From: Clostridia bacterium
GTDB taxonomy: Bacteria; Bacillota; Peptococcia; DRI-13; UBA5745
DNA length: 51,349 nucleotides
Direction of reading: 5' to 3'
Assembly (NCBI GenBank): GCA_018436095.1
Contig: JAHDMJ010000033.1
Span: 1 to 51,349, forward strand
In this document: piece after piece, positions 8,561 to 17,894 of the stretch
Layout of the letters: each line of letters starts with the position of its first letter
Position numbering within the stretch: position 1 is the stretch's first letter
Notes under the pieces: generated by a model
Database searches by the model: none
What the model was told of the DNA's origin: nothing
The model's input: the letters and a program-made list of their open reading frames with translations, nothing else
Made by a program: the position numbers and the translations under genes

Positions 8561-8998
8561 TCAGTTTTCCGACTCTTCTTCCTGGTTTTCCTGGCGGGCG
8601 GCCAATGACCGCTCGTAGTTTTCTATCTTTTTTAAATAGGCAATCTGCGTAGGCGTCTTGCCCGCATATTTTGCCTCATCGTTCAGAACCCCGGGCTGCT
8701 GCAGACCGGCGGAACCGAATCCCTGATATCCGCCGGCGGCAACTTTTTCTTCAATACCCAAGCTTCTGACGATTTCTTCAAATTCTTCTTTAGGCAACTC
8801 CTGAGCATTGCCGCAAACGGGACATACCAACATGTATCTTGAACGGTATGGGATCACCGGTATGAAAAACAAGGTAAACCAGGAGGTAACCTTAGCCAGC
8901 CGCCGGAGAGATTGATTATGACAGCGGCCGCAATACTGTTCCGGCGTCTGCCCATAATCCTTAACTGTCTGTTTGCCAAAACCGAATACAAAAAACAT
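8561..8998 (-). CDS. Zinc-ribbon domain protein
   Basis: A 145-residue protein with a split zinc ribbon: C23-G-R-C26 and C59-P-V-C62 are separated by a hydrophobic, aromatic-rich stretch (TSWFTLFFIPVIPY). This arrangement is typical of small zinc-ribbon proteins in Bacillota whose function is not established. The C-terminal half is charged and probably helical or disordered, ending in acidic residues. No partner gene is evident; the upstream peptidase gene ends 33 bases away on the same strand, so co-transcription is possible. Confidence 0.75.
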   Translation of the reverse strand: MFFVFGFGKQTVKDYGQTPEQYCGRCHNQSLRRLAKVTSWFTLFFIPVIPYRSRYMLVCPVCGNAQELPKEEFEEIVRSLGIEEKVAAGGYQGFGSAGLQQPGVLNDEAKYAGKTPTQIAYLKKIENYERSLAARQENQEEESEN

Positions 8999-9030
8999 AG
9001 GATTCTCCCCCTAATATCATTTAGTTTATA

Positions 9031-11031
9031 TCACAGAGCCCCAAATAAAGTCAAGGCGTCCATAAAATTGTACTGAGGCGTTTTGTTGCTGCCGGGTCCG
9101 CCAAAAATCACAGCCAGATATTCTCTGCCATGACACTCTCCCCCTGTGGCAAGACATAAGCCTGCCGCATTGGTGAAACCGGTTTTGCCTCCCAGAAGGT
9201 GAACGCCATTGGCCAAATACTCGCCTTCAAAATCTTTGTTGAGGCGGAAAAAGTAAATATTACGGATCTCCCGCTCCTCGGCACTAAGATTGGTGGCCGG
9301 TACGGCATAGGTTCTGCTTTCAAATATCTGGCGAAACAGAGGATTTTTCAAGGCATAATCCAGGATTTTGACGGTGTCCGCCGCCGTCGTATAGTGGTCC
9401 GGGGCCGTGAGGCCGCTGGGATCTACAAAATGGCTGCCGGTTAAGCCCAGTTCGGCAGCTTTTTCATTCATGACCCGGGCAAAGGCCGGCAAGCTGCCGG
9501 ACAAGTTATTGGCCAGGGCGTAAGCGCTGTCACAGCCGGAAACCAGCATCAACGTATAGAGCAGATCCCGGTAGCTGACTTTTTCTCCCACCTTAAAACC
9601 GGATAAAGCGGCGTTGGATTCATATAGGCCGGTGAAGTCCTGCTTTTGCATGGTCACTTGAGCATCCAGATCCTCGATCATCTCAATAGCGGTAATTGCC
9701 GTCAGGATTTTTGTCACGGAAGCCGGTTCCGCCGGCAGGTCGCCGCCTTTGGAAAACAGGATCGTTCCCGTCTCCCGGTCAGCCAGCACCACATTGGAGC
9801 TATAAAAATCGGCAGCCGTCAAATCGACTTCCGGCAGCAGGGGCTGGGGACTGGCGGAATACTGCTCCAGCTCCCCGGTATGCCGGTAATAGGCCAACAG
9901 CAGGTCCACCATGCGCCCGTAGCTTTGCATGCCGTCGGCCTGCTTATTGGCTTTTAAATAAGAGTCGTTGGCCGCCCAATAAATTTCCGAAGTTTTGCCT
10001 TCAAAAGACTGCCAATAAAGCCGGTTCTCTTCCAGCTCCCGGCTTACCCACCAGGGCAGCCTGTCGTAAAGCTCACTGTATTCTTCCGTTTCGACGGCCC
10101 CGTATAAAGCGTTCAGCGTATAACGCAGAGCATAAAAAGCGCCGCTGTAGCGGAAATAGGGATCACCGGATTGCCGGCAGGCCAGATAGCCCACAAAATT
10201 GGCCTCATCCTCCCGGGCAAAACCGGAAAGATGAGCCAGCTCATGACAAAGGGTAAAGGGTCTATTGATTAAAGGCATGTGCCGGTTGTAATTGGCCTCC
10301 ATGGTCCAGTTGGAATAAAATCCGCCCAACTGGCAGCGGGACATTAACTTGGAAAAATAAACGGGTTTAGTTCTGGGATAATAGCTGATGAGACCTGGAT
10401 AAGCAGCGCTCAGCTCCTCCATGGTCTCTTTTGCTATGCCGTCAAGCTTTTGATTATCCGGCAGGGGATAAGTCTCTGCCAAAAGCTGCTGGCTATCAGC
10501 CTCTATAGCCGGCTCTATTCGCAGATCTTCAGCTAATCCCTCCACCTGCTCCAGCAAAAGCCTATAGAGCTGCCGCAGTTCTCCCGCCGAGGACGCTCTG
10601 ATCTCCAGGCCGGTCTGCTGGGCAAAGGTATCCCTGTGGTAATTGATCCCGCAGGTAAGGACAAAAAACAAAAACAGGGTGCTTAGCCAGCAGCTCAGCT
10701 TTAAAACCGAGGAAAACAAAGCCAAGGCAGCAGCTTTACCGCTTTTGCCAAGAGTGCGGCGGCGGGGGGCCAAAAGCCGCAAAAACCCCCGGATGATCAA
10801 TATAAAAAATATCAGAGCCAAGCCTAAAACGATCACTTCAAAAAAGGAAAAAGGGGCCAGAGCTGCCAAGCGGCCCAAGGTATGGGGAAAGACAGGAAAG
10901 ACATGTCTGGCATACCACTCGCCAAAGCCCGGCAGCTTTCGGGCCATCAAAAGCAGCACCAGGGCCAGGGCCATGGTGCCGGCAACATAAATCAGATATC
11001 CTTTAATACGTACTCGGCCGGGTTCTTTCAT
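9031..11031 (-). CDS. DUF3810-like membrane zincin fused to a D-Ala-D-Ala carboxypeptidase (S11) domain
   Basis: A 666-residue two-domain protein. Residues 1-120 hold about three transmembrane helices. The following DUF3810-like part has a zinc-protease motif HELAHLSGFAREDEANF with HExxH at 263-267. From about residue 400 comes a complete penicillin-binding S11 domain: nucleophile S438-V-T-K441, S498-G-C500 in place of the common SxN, and K616-T-G618. SGC instead of SGN is known from the Streptomyces K15 DD-transpeptidase. The predicted job is trimming or cross-linking of peptidoglycan stems outside the membrane. The Shine-Dalgarno AAAGGAGC lies 13-14 bases upstream of the ATG, longer than usual. 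Domain names are from memory of the families; the DUF3810 assignment is less certain than S11. Confidence 0.85.
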   Translation of the reverse strand: MKEPGRVRIKGYLIYVAGTMALALVLLLMARKLPGFGEWYARHVFPVFPHTLGRLAALAPFSFFEVIVLGLALIFFILIIRGFLRLLAPRRRTLGKSGKAAALALFSSVLKLSCWLSTLFLFFVLTCGINYHRDTFAQQTGLEIRASSAGELRQLYRLLLEQVEGLAEDLRIEPAIEADSQQLLAETYPLPDNQKLDGIAKETMEELSAAYPGLISYYPRTKPVYFSKLMSRCQLGGFYSNWTMEANYNRHMPLINRPFTLCHELAHLSGFAREDEANFVGYLACRQSGDPYFRYSGAFYALRYTLNALYGAVETEEYSELYDRLPWWVSRELEENRLYWQSFEGKTSEIYWAANDSYLKANKQADGMQSYGRMVDLLLAYYRHTGELEQYSASPQPLLPEVDLTAADFYSSNVVLADRETGTILFSKGGDLPAEPASVTKILTAITAIEMIEDLDAQVTMQKQDFTGLYESNAALSGFKVGEKVSYRDLLYTLMLVSGCDSAYALANNLSGSLPAFARVMNEKAAELGLTGSHFVDPSGLTAPDHYTTAADTVKILDYALKNPLFRQIFESRTYAVPATNLSAEEREIRNIYFFRLNKDFEGEYLANGVHLLGGKTGFTNAAGLCLATGGECHGREYLAVIFGGPGSNKTPQYNFMDALTLFGAL

Positions 11032-11083
11032 TATTCTCGTTTCTGCTCCTTTGCTGTATCTATACTTCCTCTTCTTATTTTTA

Positions 11084-11113
11084 ACTATACTATATTCTCT
11101 CCGGCCCGGGCAA
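11084..11113 (-). promoter_or_regulatory. Putative promoter of the DUF3810/S11 gene, with an adjacent palindrome
   Basis: On the minus strand TTGCCC and TATAGT are 18 bases apart, about 55 bases before the start codon. Just upstream, TTAACA-TTG-TGTTAA (11122-11136) is a perfect inverted repeat that could bind a regulator. Confidence 0.4.
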
Positions 11114-11136
11114 TCCCTTTGTTAACATTGTGTTAA

Positions 11137-11477
11137 ATGAAGAAAAGCCAGGAACAAAAGTTTTATCCGCCCCGTCAATACTAGATAAATACGCAAAAAA
11201 GGGGGGACAGAATAGCCGGATAGCCGGCAATTTTATTCGGTTCAGCCAGCTTGCTGCCGCCATCAGCAAGGATCATGGTAATTTTTGTTAACAAAGGATG
11301 AACAGTAAATAAACGAAACATGAAGAGTTTCTTACATTTTTTAGAAAGTGCTTTTTTTGCCGCCCCAATAGGATACAATACTATCGGCGGCAGAAAATGA
11401 ACCGAAAATATTTCTCCATTTATTATTTCACTAAAAATTATTACAGTCTTAGTTGCAGGTTTAAAGGAGGTATTACA
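11137..11477. other. Intergenic region upstream of the surface protein gene
   Basis: No gene is supported here. An open frame on the minus strand (11181-11378) lacks a ribosome binding site. A TACAAT at 11374-11379 may be the -10 of the surface protein gene, but no matching -35 is visible. Small inverted repeats (TTTCT/AGAAA near 11330-11346) are present. Confidence 0.4.
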
Positions 11478-14400
11478 GTGAGAACGAAAAAGCTACTGGC
11501 CAGTATCATGACGATAGCTATGCTGACCACTACCATTCCCATGACGGCATTAGCCGCCCCCGGCGGCAGGTCGGGATCAGGTCAGCGATCGGCCACAGCG
11601 GTTTCAAGAGCCGCCAAGGCCCTGGATTTGACCATTTCCGGCCCTCAGGGCACCATTGCGAAAGCTTCTAATGCTAATATCATTATTAATGTAGAAAACT
11701 GTTCTGCTGGTGAGAAGATAGACGTTACTCTAGAAAAGGTTGATGGCATCACCTATGGCAAGGCTGCCGCTTCCGGCCCGACCTTCAGCCAGACGAAGGA
11801 TGATGGGAAGCCTGACGATAGCGGCAAAGATGAGGTTAAGTACAGCTTCACCGCCAACAAAGACGACGTAGGCAAAGATGAGAAAGCCGGTACCGGTACC
11901 ATCACCATTCCCGTCGCAGCCAAAGACGCCGGAAAGTATAAGATCGATGTTAAGGCCTCAGGAGCAAAAGATGACTCCAAAGACGCCTCCACGGAAATCA
12001 CCTTAGATGTGAAGGCTATGACCCTGACTGTAGCAGGCCCTAAGGCAGCCCTGCGCATCAAACAAAATGGCAACATCGTCGTGTCCGCTGAGGACGTCCC
12101 GGCAGGTGAAGGAATTGTTCTGGTTCTGCCCAGGGTGGGTAAAGTTTCTTATGGCGATGCTGCAATTGCCGGCGAGGCTTTTAAAAACGGCAACATAAAG
12201 CCTGAGGATAAAGATGGTAATCCCATCAAATACACCATTAAAGCCGACAATGTTACCGGAGGCAAAGGCACTATCTCCATCCCCGTTCAAGCAGAGGCTG
12301 CCGGCAAGTACAATTTATCCGTCAACGGCATGCCAGTAGAACTGTCGGTTACGGAGCCGGGCCTGACGGTAGAAGGCATCAGCGGTCCCGTAAGACCCAA
12401 CGCCGACGCTACTATCACCCTTCAGGCTGTTGATTGTGTAAACGGCGATAAGCTAACTGTCAGCATTACCAATACCACGAAAAATATGAAAGATAAAAAC
12501 CTGGTTTACGGTGATGCTCAGATTTCCGGCCCTGCCTTTAAGAACAACGGCGGCGAGGATGTGAAGGCTAAGGGATCTGACAAAGCCTACACCTACAACC
12601 TTACGGCCAGCGCCAGCGGCGAAGGCACCATCACCATCCCCGTTAAAGCCACCGCGGCTGGCGACTATACCTTGAAGGTCAACGACAAAGAATTGACTCT
12701 GTCGGTAAAAACCGTTGATTTAACTTCCTCTATAGCTCCCGGTCAGATTAAGACTGGCGAATACGCGGTCATCACCGTAGAGGTAGAAGGCTGCCAGGCC
12801 AATGAGGAGGTTAAGCTGACACTGCCCGTCGCCCAAGGCCTTACCTATGGTCAGGCTACAGGTAAAGGAGACACTTTCAGCAATGCAAAGGCTGATCCGG
12901 TTACCACCGTCGAAAACGCAACCTATACCTTCACTGCGGCAAAGGCTGGTTCCGGTAGCATCACCATCCCCGTTACAGGCAGCAAGAGCGGCAAATATAC
13001 CATTAAAGCCCCCGGAAGCGAAGGCTTGAGCCTGACCGTTCAGGAACCCGAGGTTACCGTTACTCCTCCTGCCAAAACTGAGGTTAAACCTAATGAGGTA
13101 GTGAATGTGACCGTAAAGGTAGAAGATTGTCAGCGTTCAGATGAGATCGTTCTAGAGGTAACGAAAGACAAGAATATCCAGTATCAGCCTGCAGCCGTCA
13201 GCGGCAGCGCTTTTACCAAGGGCACTGTCGACGCCGACACTTCCGACGAGAAAGTGGTGAAATATACCTTGACCGCAGCCAGAGCCGGCAACGGTGAGGT
13301 GAAGATCCCCTTACAACCTACCAAGGCCGGCACTTATAATCTGGAAGTCAATGGTACGCCCATTGGGTTAAAAGCCGAGCGAGCGGCAGATCCTTCCTTT
13401 ACGGTAACGGCGCCGGCAGAAACCGAGATCAATACCCCTGCCCCCATGACCGTAGCCGTAGATAATCTGGCCAACGGCGCCGCTATAGTCGTTGAGATTA
13501 CAGCCAACAGCAATAACGTGGCCTTCGGCAATGCCACCGCAACCGGTACGGCTTATGGCGGCAATATCGCCGCCAACAAAAACGGCGCCAAAGCCACTTA
13601 TTCCTTTACTGCCGCCGCCGAAGGCAGCAGCAGCCTCAGCATACCGGTAAGCTCTATCTATGCCGGTGACTACAGCCTCACCGTATCCGGCTCCATTGCC
13701 GGGTCCTCGCCTACGATCAATGGCACCAACCCCGTTACTTTAAAGGTCAACGACACTCCCTCCACCATACCCAATGACACTGTCAGCCCTTACGGCTCCG
13801 TTATTGCTGTGGACCCCAATTATGAAACGGCTCAGGCCGGTCCCGTAAGCAAGGATTCCGAAGGTGTGGAGTTTGATTTAGTTTTAGTCAACCTGAACCA
13901 GCAAAAAATTATCGGCAGCGTCTATGCCGCCACCAACCGGGGCAATACGGATACCTTTTATTATAAGAATGCCAGCGGCGAATGGATCGAGGCCGTAGAT
14001 GGCCGTATTCGTACCGAGATTTTTCCCAATGCTGGCACTTCCCTGAGCATCCGGGTAAAGGCTGTATCCAACACCAGCGGTAAATTCCGTTTCGCTGTGG
14101 GCCTTGACGCCCAATCCGTAAAAGCCTTTATCAATGAGACCAGCGGCCGCGACAGCTCCCGTATCATTCAGCAAACCACTTTTGCCGGCGAATTTACGCC
14201 CGCTCCCGCCACCGACGTCCACCTGACCTCCGATTACGACGAGAAAACCAACGTGAAGCCCGCCAACGGCATTGACACCTATACCCTCAGAGCCAATGTC
14301 TTTACCAGCGGTATTCCCGTAGGGGGCCAGGACGTGACCTTCAGCATCACCAGCGGTTCCGGCGCCACTCTGACAAAAACCCGGGTCACCACCACCGTGG

Positions 14401-15875
14401 CCGGCAGAGCAGAAACCAAGATCTATGCCAGCCGGGACGGTTCCGTGACTATCCAGGCAAAGGCCAACAACAAAACAGACAAAACCACCGTGGTTTTCGG
14501 TTCCACCGGTGTCACCAACATTAAGGCGGAAAGCGAAAACAACCAGAAAGTCGCCCGGGGCGAAGGCTACAAAGAATTTAAATTCAGCTGCTACGACGCC
14601 AGAGGCAACCGGGTCAACTACAACGACAATATCGATCTGACGAAAACTGTTGTCACCAAACCCAGCGGCGCCGCCCTCACGGAGAAAAACGGCTTCGTAG
14701 TCCGGGCCGATACCGACAATACCGGCTACGGCGTCATCGAAATCGATACCAACAGGCTGACGAAAGACGGCACTTACGAAGTCCAGATCCATTTGGTCAA
14801 CGGTACAAAGGTCACTTACCGTTTCAGCGCCAAAGAACAAGGCGAAGTCACCGGCATGAGACTGAAATACGGCTCCAACAGCTACGCCGCCGGTACTTAC
14901 GTACCTGTGCCGGAAATCGCTTATACCGACAGAGAGGGCTACGAAGTAACCCGCAAGGTCTCCGACGTGTCCAATGAAGTGAAGGTCAGCATCAGCGACG
15001 CTTCCTTCCTCAAAGGCTCCCTGACCAACGGCGCTTTCACCCTGAAAGAAGATAAGACTGGTTCCGTAACCATGACGGCTGTGGATGTCAGCAAAAGCCT
15101 GGTGGCCACTCAGGTACTGACCATTAACCGGGCCGCCTCTTACCTGAAAGTAGAGCCCACCGCCACCGGTGTGGTAGGCGGCGATGTCACCTTCAATATC
15201 CAGTTAGTAGACGTAGACGGCAATCCCGTTGCCAACGGCATCCGGGCCAATGCCAGCGAGTCCAGCGCCATCGTCATCAACAAACCCGACGGGGCTGTGG
15301 CTTATACCGCACCTATCGATGTCAGCAAGTTCGATCAGGGCAAGGCTTCCGTGAAAGTTTCCAGCAATAAGGAAGGCAAAGTCTCCGTGCAGGTAATTAT
15401 CTCGGAAGAAAGCGCCAACGGCTCCGGCGGCCGGGTCTTCACCGGATTGGGCGTAGCCTCCTTCGGTACCGGCAGCAGCAGCTACAAAGACGTTATCTTC
15501 ATCGTCGGCAGCTACACTTACGTCACCGGTGACAAACCCATGTCCTCCGACTCCCCGGCTTATATCGACGCCAAAACCGGCCGCACTTTCCTCAGCGTCC
15601 GTGATGCCGGCACCTCTATCGGCGCCACCATCTGGTGGGATCAGTACAGCCAAACGGCCACCCTGGTGAAGGATGACATTACCCTTAAGATCACCGTAGG
15701 CAAAACCTATCTCACCGTCACCAAAAACGGCGTCACCTCCGAGTATACCTTCGATGCGCCGTCGGTCAACAAAAATGGACGTATCTACCTGCCCTTCCGG
15801 GCGGTACTGGAAGCCTTCGGTTATGAAGTAAACTTCGATTCGGCTACCCAAGCCATCGTTTGTAAAATGAAATAA
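11478..15875 (+). CDS. Large secreted surface protein with six Ig-like repeats and a C-terminal copper-amine-oxidase-like domain
   Basis: The GTG at 11478 is preceded by AAAGGAGG at 7 bases and opens a classic signal peptide (cleavage after MTALA), giving 1465 residues. Residues about 50-738 hold six related domains of 100-125 residues. Each has a Y/F-G-x-A element, a YxFTA strand and a G-T-I-T-I-P-V ... A-G-x-Y-x-L-x-V ending. Residues about 935-1010 resemble a bacterial Ig-like (Big_1) domain with a VTFSITSGSGA strand. The last 110 residues (TFLSVRDAGTSIGATIWWD ... YLPFRAVLEAFGYEV) match the copper amine oxidase N-terminal-like domain common in clostridial wall proteins. No SLH or LPxTG anchor is seen, so attachment may use the C-terminal domain. 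Likely an S-layer or adhesive envelope protein; function inferred. Confidence 0.85.
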   Translation: MRTKKLLASIMTIAMLTTTIPMTALAAPGGRSGSGQRSATAVSRAAKALDLTISGPQGTIAKASNANIIINVENCSAGEKIDVTLEKVDGITYGKAAASGPTFSQTKDDGKPDDSGKDEVKYSFTANKDDVGKDEKAGTGTITIPVAAKDAGKYKIDVKASGAKDDSKDASTEITLDVKAMTLTVAGPKAALRIKQNGNIVVSAEDVPAGEGIVLVLPRVGKVSYGDAAIAGEAFKNGNIKPEDKDGNPIKYTIKADNVTGGKGTISIPVQAEAAGKYNLSVNGMPVELSVTEPGLTVEGISGPVRPNADATITLQAVDCVNGDKLTVSITNTTKNMKDKNLVYGDAQISGPAFKNNGGEDVKAKGSDKAYTYNLTASASGEGTITIPVKATAAGDYTLKVNDKELTLSVKTVDLTSSIAPGQIKTGEYAVITVEVEGCQANEEVKLTLPVAQGLTYGQATGKGDTFSNAKADPVTTVENATYTFTAAKAGSGSITIPVTGSKSGKYTIKAPGSEGLSLTVQEPEVTVTPPAKTEVKPNEVVNVTVKVEDCQRSDEIVLEVTKDKNIQYQPAAVSGSAFTKGTVDADTSDEKVVKYTLTAARAGNGEVKIPLQPTKAGTYNLEVNGTPIGLKAERAADPSFTVTAPAETEINTPAPMTVAVDNLANGAAIVVEITANSNNVAFGNATATGTAYGGNIAANKNGAKATYSFTAAAEGSSSLSIPVSSIYAGDYSLTVSGSIAGSSPTINGTNPVTLKVNDTPSTIPNDTVSPYGSVIAVDPNYETAQAGPVSKDSEGVEFDLVLVNLNQQKIIGSVYAATNRGNTDTFYYKNASGEWIEAVDGRIRTEIFPNAGTSLSIRVKAVSNTSGKFRFAVGLDAQSVKAFINETSGRDSSRIIQQTTFAGEFTPAPATDVHLTSDYDEKTNVKPANGIDTYTLRANVFTSGIPVGGQDVTFSITSGSGATLTKTRVTTTVAGRAETKIYASRDGSVTIQAKANNKTDKTTVVFGSTGVTNIKAESENNQKVARGEGYKEFKFSCYDARGNRVNYNDNIDLTKTVVTKPSGAALTEKNGFVVRADTDNTGYGVIEIDTNRLTKDGTYEVQIHLVNGTKVTYRFSAKEQGEVTGMRLKYGSNSYAAGTYVPVPEIAYTDREGYEVTRKVSDVSNEVKVSISDASFLKGSLTNGAFTLKEDKTGSVTMTAVDVSKSLVATQVLTINRAASYLKVEPTATGVVGGDVTFNIQLVDVDGNPVANGIRANASESSAIVINKPDGAVAYTAPIDVSKFDQGKASVKVSSNKEGKVSVQVIISEESANGSGGRVFTGLGVASFGTGSSSYKDVIFIVGSYTYVTGDKPMSSDSPAYIDAKTGRTFLSVRDAGTSIGATIWWDQYSQTATLVKDDITLKITVGKTYLTVTKNGVTSEYTFDAPSVNKNGRIYLPFRAVLEAFGYEVNFDSATQAIVCKMK

Positions 15876-15931
15876 GCAAGACAGCGGCAAGATGCCACCC
15901 ATACTTACCCTAATACCATTTGACTCAAAAG

Positions 15932-15967
15932 CAAAAGGAGCCGCAAGCAAGATGCGGCTCCTTTTGT
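15932..15967 (+). terminator. Intrinsic terminator of the surface protein gene
   Basis: CAAAAGGAGCCGCA (15932-15945) pairs perfectly with TGCGGCTCCTTTTG (15953-15966), a 14-bp stem with a 7-base loop. Confidence 0.85.
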
Positions 15968-15989
15968 CATGATCCTGACCCAGCACTAT

Positions 15990-16019
15990 TTGCACCATAG
16001 CACAGAGTCATGGTACAAT
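15990..16019 (+). promoter_or_regulatory. Promoter of the YdcF-like gene
   Basis: TTGCAC and TACAAT are 18 bases apart. The start site would fall near 16026, which supports the downstream ATG at 16056 as the true start. Confidence 0.6.
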
Positions 16020-16055
16020 ATGGTTATTATAACAGGATACAGAAAGGCTTATGTA

Positions 16056-16817
16056 ATGCTCCCTTCTTTACAAACTTTTTGGCAACGCCTTTTCTACCTG
16101 GCCGGCGCAGCTTGCCTTATTTATTTTTTATCTTTAATTCCGGTCCTTGGTTTTTCTTACGCCTTTATGCACATTTGGCTGGCCGCCGCTATGGTGTTTT
16201 TTGCTTTCGGAAAATTTATGCCTGCATGGCGGCGGTTGCCCGTCATCTTCAGGCGGACAATTCTCATTCTTTTCGGCCTGGGACTGGCTCTTTTCATTTT
16301 TGTGGAAGGATTGATTCTCTCCGCTGCATTTTCGGAGCCGGCGGCGGATGCAGACTATTTGATCATTCTAGGGGCTAAGGTTAACGGCACCTATCCTTCC
16401 CTCACCCTCCAGTATAGAATCGACGCTGCAGCCCTTTATCTCCGGGACAATCCCGGCACAATAGCCATAGCCAGCGGCGGCCAGGGCCCCGATGAAGGGA
16501 TTTCAGAGGGTTTGGCCATATACCGCTCTCTGGCGGCCCGGGGCATCAGCGAAAACCGGATTATTATTGAAGACAAATCTTCAAGCACCTGGGAAAACCT
16601 GACCTATTCCCAAGCCTATATCGAAGATCCTCAAGCCGCTGTGGTGGTGGCGTCCTCAGACTTCCATGTCTACCGGGCTTTAGCTTTAGCCGGGAAGGCC
16701 GGTTATGAAAACGTCTCCGGCCTGGCAGCCAAAACCATGCCCCTTTTGGTTCCTTTATATTATCTGCGGGAATGCCTGGCTCTGATAAAGAGTTACCTCA
16801 CCATATTGCGATGTTAA
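16056..16817 (+). CDS. YdcF/SanA-like membrane protein (DUF218)
   Basis: A 253-residue protein with two to three N-terminal transmembrane helices followed by a DUF218 domain. Typical motifs are YLIILGAKVNG, the glycine-rich ASGGQGPDEGISEGLAIYRSL and SSSTWENLTYS, then VVASSDFHVYRA. Family members are linked to envelope integrity or vancomycin sensitivity (SanA) in enterobacteria, but the biochemical role is unresolved. I use ATG 16056, with GAAAGG 8 bases upstream and inside the transcript from the promoter at 15990. An open frame extends further upstream but starts ahead of the promoter's -10. Appears monocistronic. Confidence 0.85.
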   Translation: MLPSLQTFWQRLFYLAGAACLIYFLSLIPVLGFSYAFMHIWLAAAMVFFAFGKFMPAWRRLPVIFRRTILILFGLGLALFIFVEGLILSAAFSEPAADADYLIILGAKVNGTYPSLTLQYRIDAAALYLRDNPGTIAIASGGQGPDEGISEGLAIYRSLAARGISENRIIIEDKSSSTWENLTYSQAYIEDPQAAVVVASSDFHVYRALALAGKAGYENVSGLAAKTMPLLVPLYYLRECLALIKSYLTILRC

Positions 16818-16915
16818 TTTATTAATGATATTATAAAGTAAAAATATACGCCAAAGGGCGTAATCGAATAACCGCCACCGTTTATATTGAACGAAGAAGA
16901 AAAGGTGTGAAGATC

Positions 16916-17878
16916 ATGCAGAATAATCAGACCAATATTCTATTAGAGACCGGTACCAACGAACTGGAGATCATGGAGTTTACTATCGATGGTCAATTGT
17001 TTGGCATCAATGTGGCCAAGGTAAAGGAAATCATGATGTCCAGCCCTGTGATTCCCATGCAAAAAGCCCATCCCGTTATCGAGGGCATCTTTAAACCCCG
17101 GGAGCAGGTGATCACGGTTATCGATTTAGCCAAGTACCTGGGTCTTGCGCCCTCCAATCATCCGGATAAGGATATTTTTATCATCACCAGCTTCAATCAG
17201 CAGGATTTCGCTTTCCACGTCCATACCGTAGTTGGTATCGACCGGATCTCCTGGGCGATGATGCAAAAGCCGGACCAGATCATTTACGGCGGCGAAGAAG
17301 GGGTGGCCACTGCTATTGCCCAGTATCAGGAGCGGTTGATTACTATTTTGGATTTTGAAAAAATCGTTACGGAAATCAGCCCCGAATCTGGTATCCAGTA
17401 CAGCGATTTAAGCCGTTTTAGCAACCGGGAGCGTATGGAGACGCCTATCTTAGTGGTAGAGGATTCCATGCTGTTAGCCAAGATGATCACCGAGTCCTTG
17501 CATAGGTCCGGTTACGCCAATATTACAAAATTAAACAACGGCAAAGAAGCCTGGAATTACCTGGCGGAAATCAAAAATTCCGGCGATCCGCTGAAGGCCC
17601 ATGTGGCTTGCGTGATTACGGATATTGAGATGCCCCAGATGGACGGCCACCGTCTGACGAAGCTGATCAAAGAGGATCCGGTGCTGAAGAAGCTTCCCGT
17701 AATCCTATTTTCCTCTCTTATCGATGAGGAGATGCGCAAAAAAGGCGATCAAGTAGGGGCCGACGACCAAATTACCAAACCGGAGATTCTGGGGCTGGTA
17801 ACCATCGTGGACCGCCTGACCAACCGCCCTGACGCCGCTGCCGAAAAATCCTTTGCTCCCGCCGCCCTTTCTTCATAA
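16916..17878 (+). CDS. cheV: Chemotaxis coupling protein CheV
   Basis: A CheW-like domain (about residues 15-150: IMEFTIDGQLFGINVAKVKEI, PREQVITVIDLAKYLG) is fused to a receiver domain (about 175-305: ILVVEDSMLLAKMI, phospho-acceptor Asp in ITDIEMPQMDGH, and a Lys in ITKPEI). This CheW-REC order is CheV, which couples chemoreceptors to CheA and aids adaptation. AAAGG stands 10 bases before ATG 16916; a GTG three codons upstream lies too close to the Shine-Dalgarno. It is followed after 16 bases by a racemase-family gene. No other chemotaxis genes are in the window. Confidence 0.92.
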   Translation: MQNNQTNILLETGTNELEIMEFTIDGQLFGINVAKVKEIMMSSPVIPMQKAHPVIEGIFKPREQVITVIDLAKYLGLAPSNHPDKDIFIITSFNQQDFAFHVHTVVGIDRISWAMMQKPDQIIYGGEEGVATAIAQYQERLITILDFEKIVTEISPESGIQYSDLSRFSNRERMETPILVVEDSMLLAKMITESLHRSGYANITKLNNGKEAWNYLAEIKNSGDPLKAHVACVITDIEMPQMDGHRLTKLIKEDPVLKKLPVILFSSLIDEEMRKKGDQVGADDQITKPEILGLVTIVDRLTNRPDAAAEKSFAPAALSS

Positions 17879-17894
17879 GCTAGGAGTTTTGGCC

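Noticed and set aside
11181-11378. 65-codon minus-strand frame upstream of the surface protein
   Set aside because: No ribosome binding site and no recognisable motif; it lies in an AT-rich promoter region.
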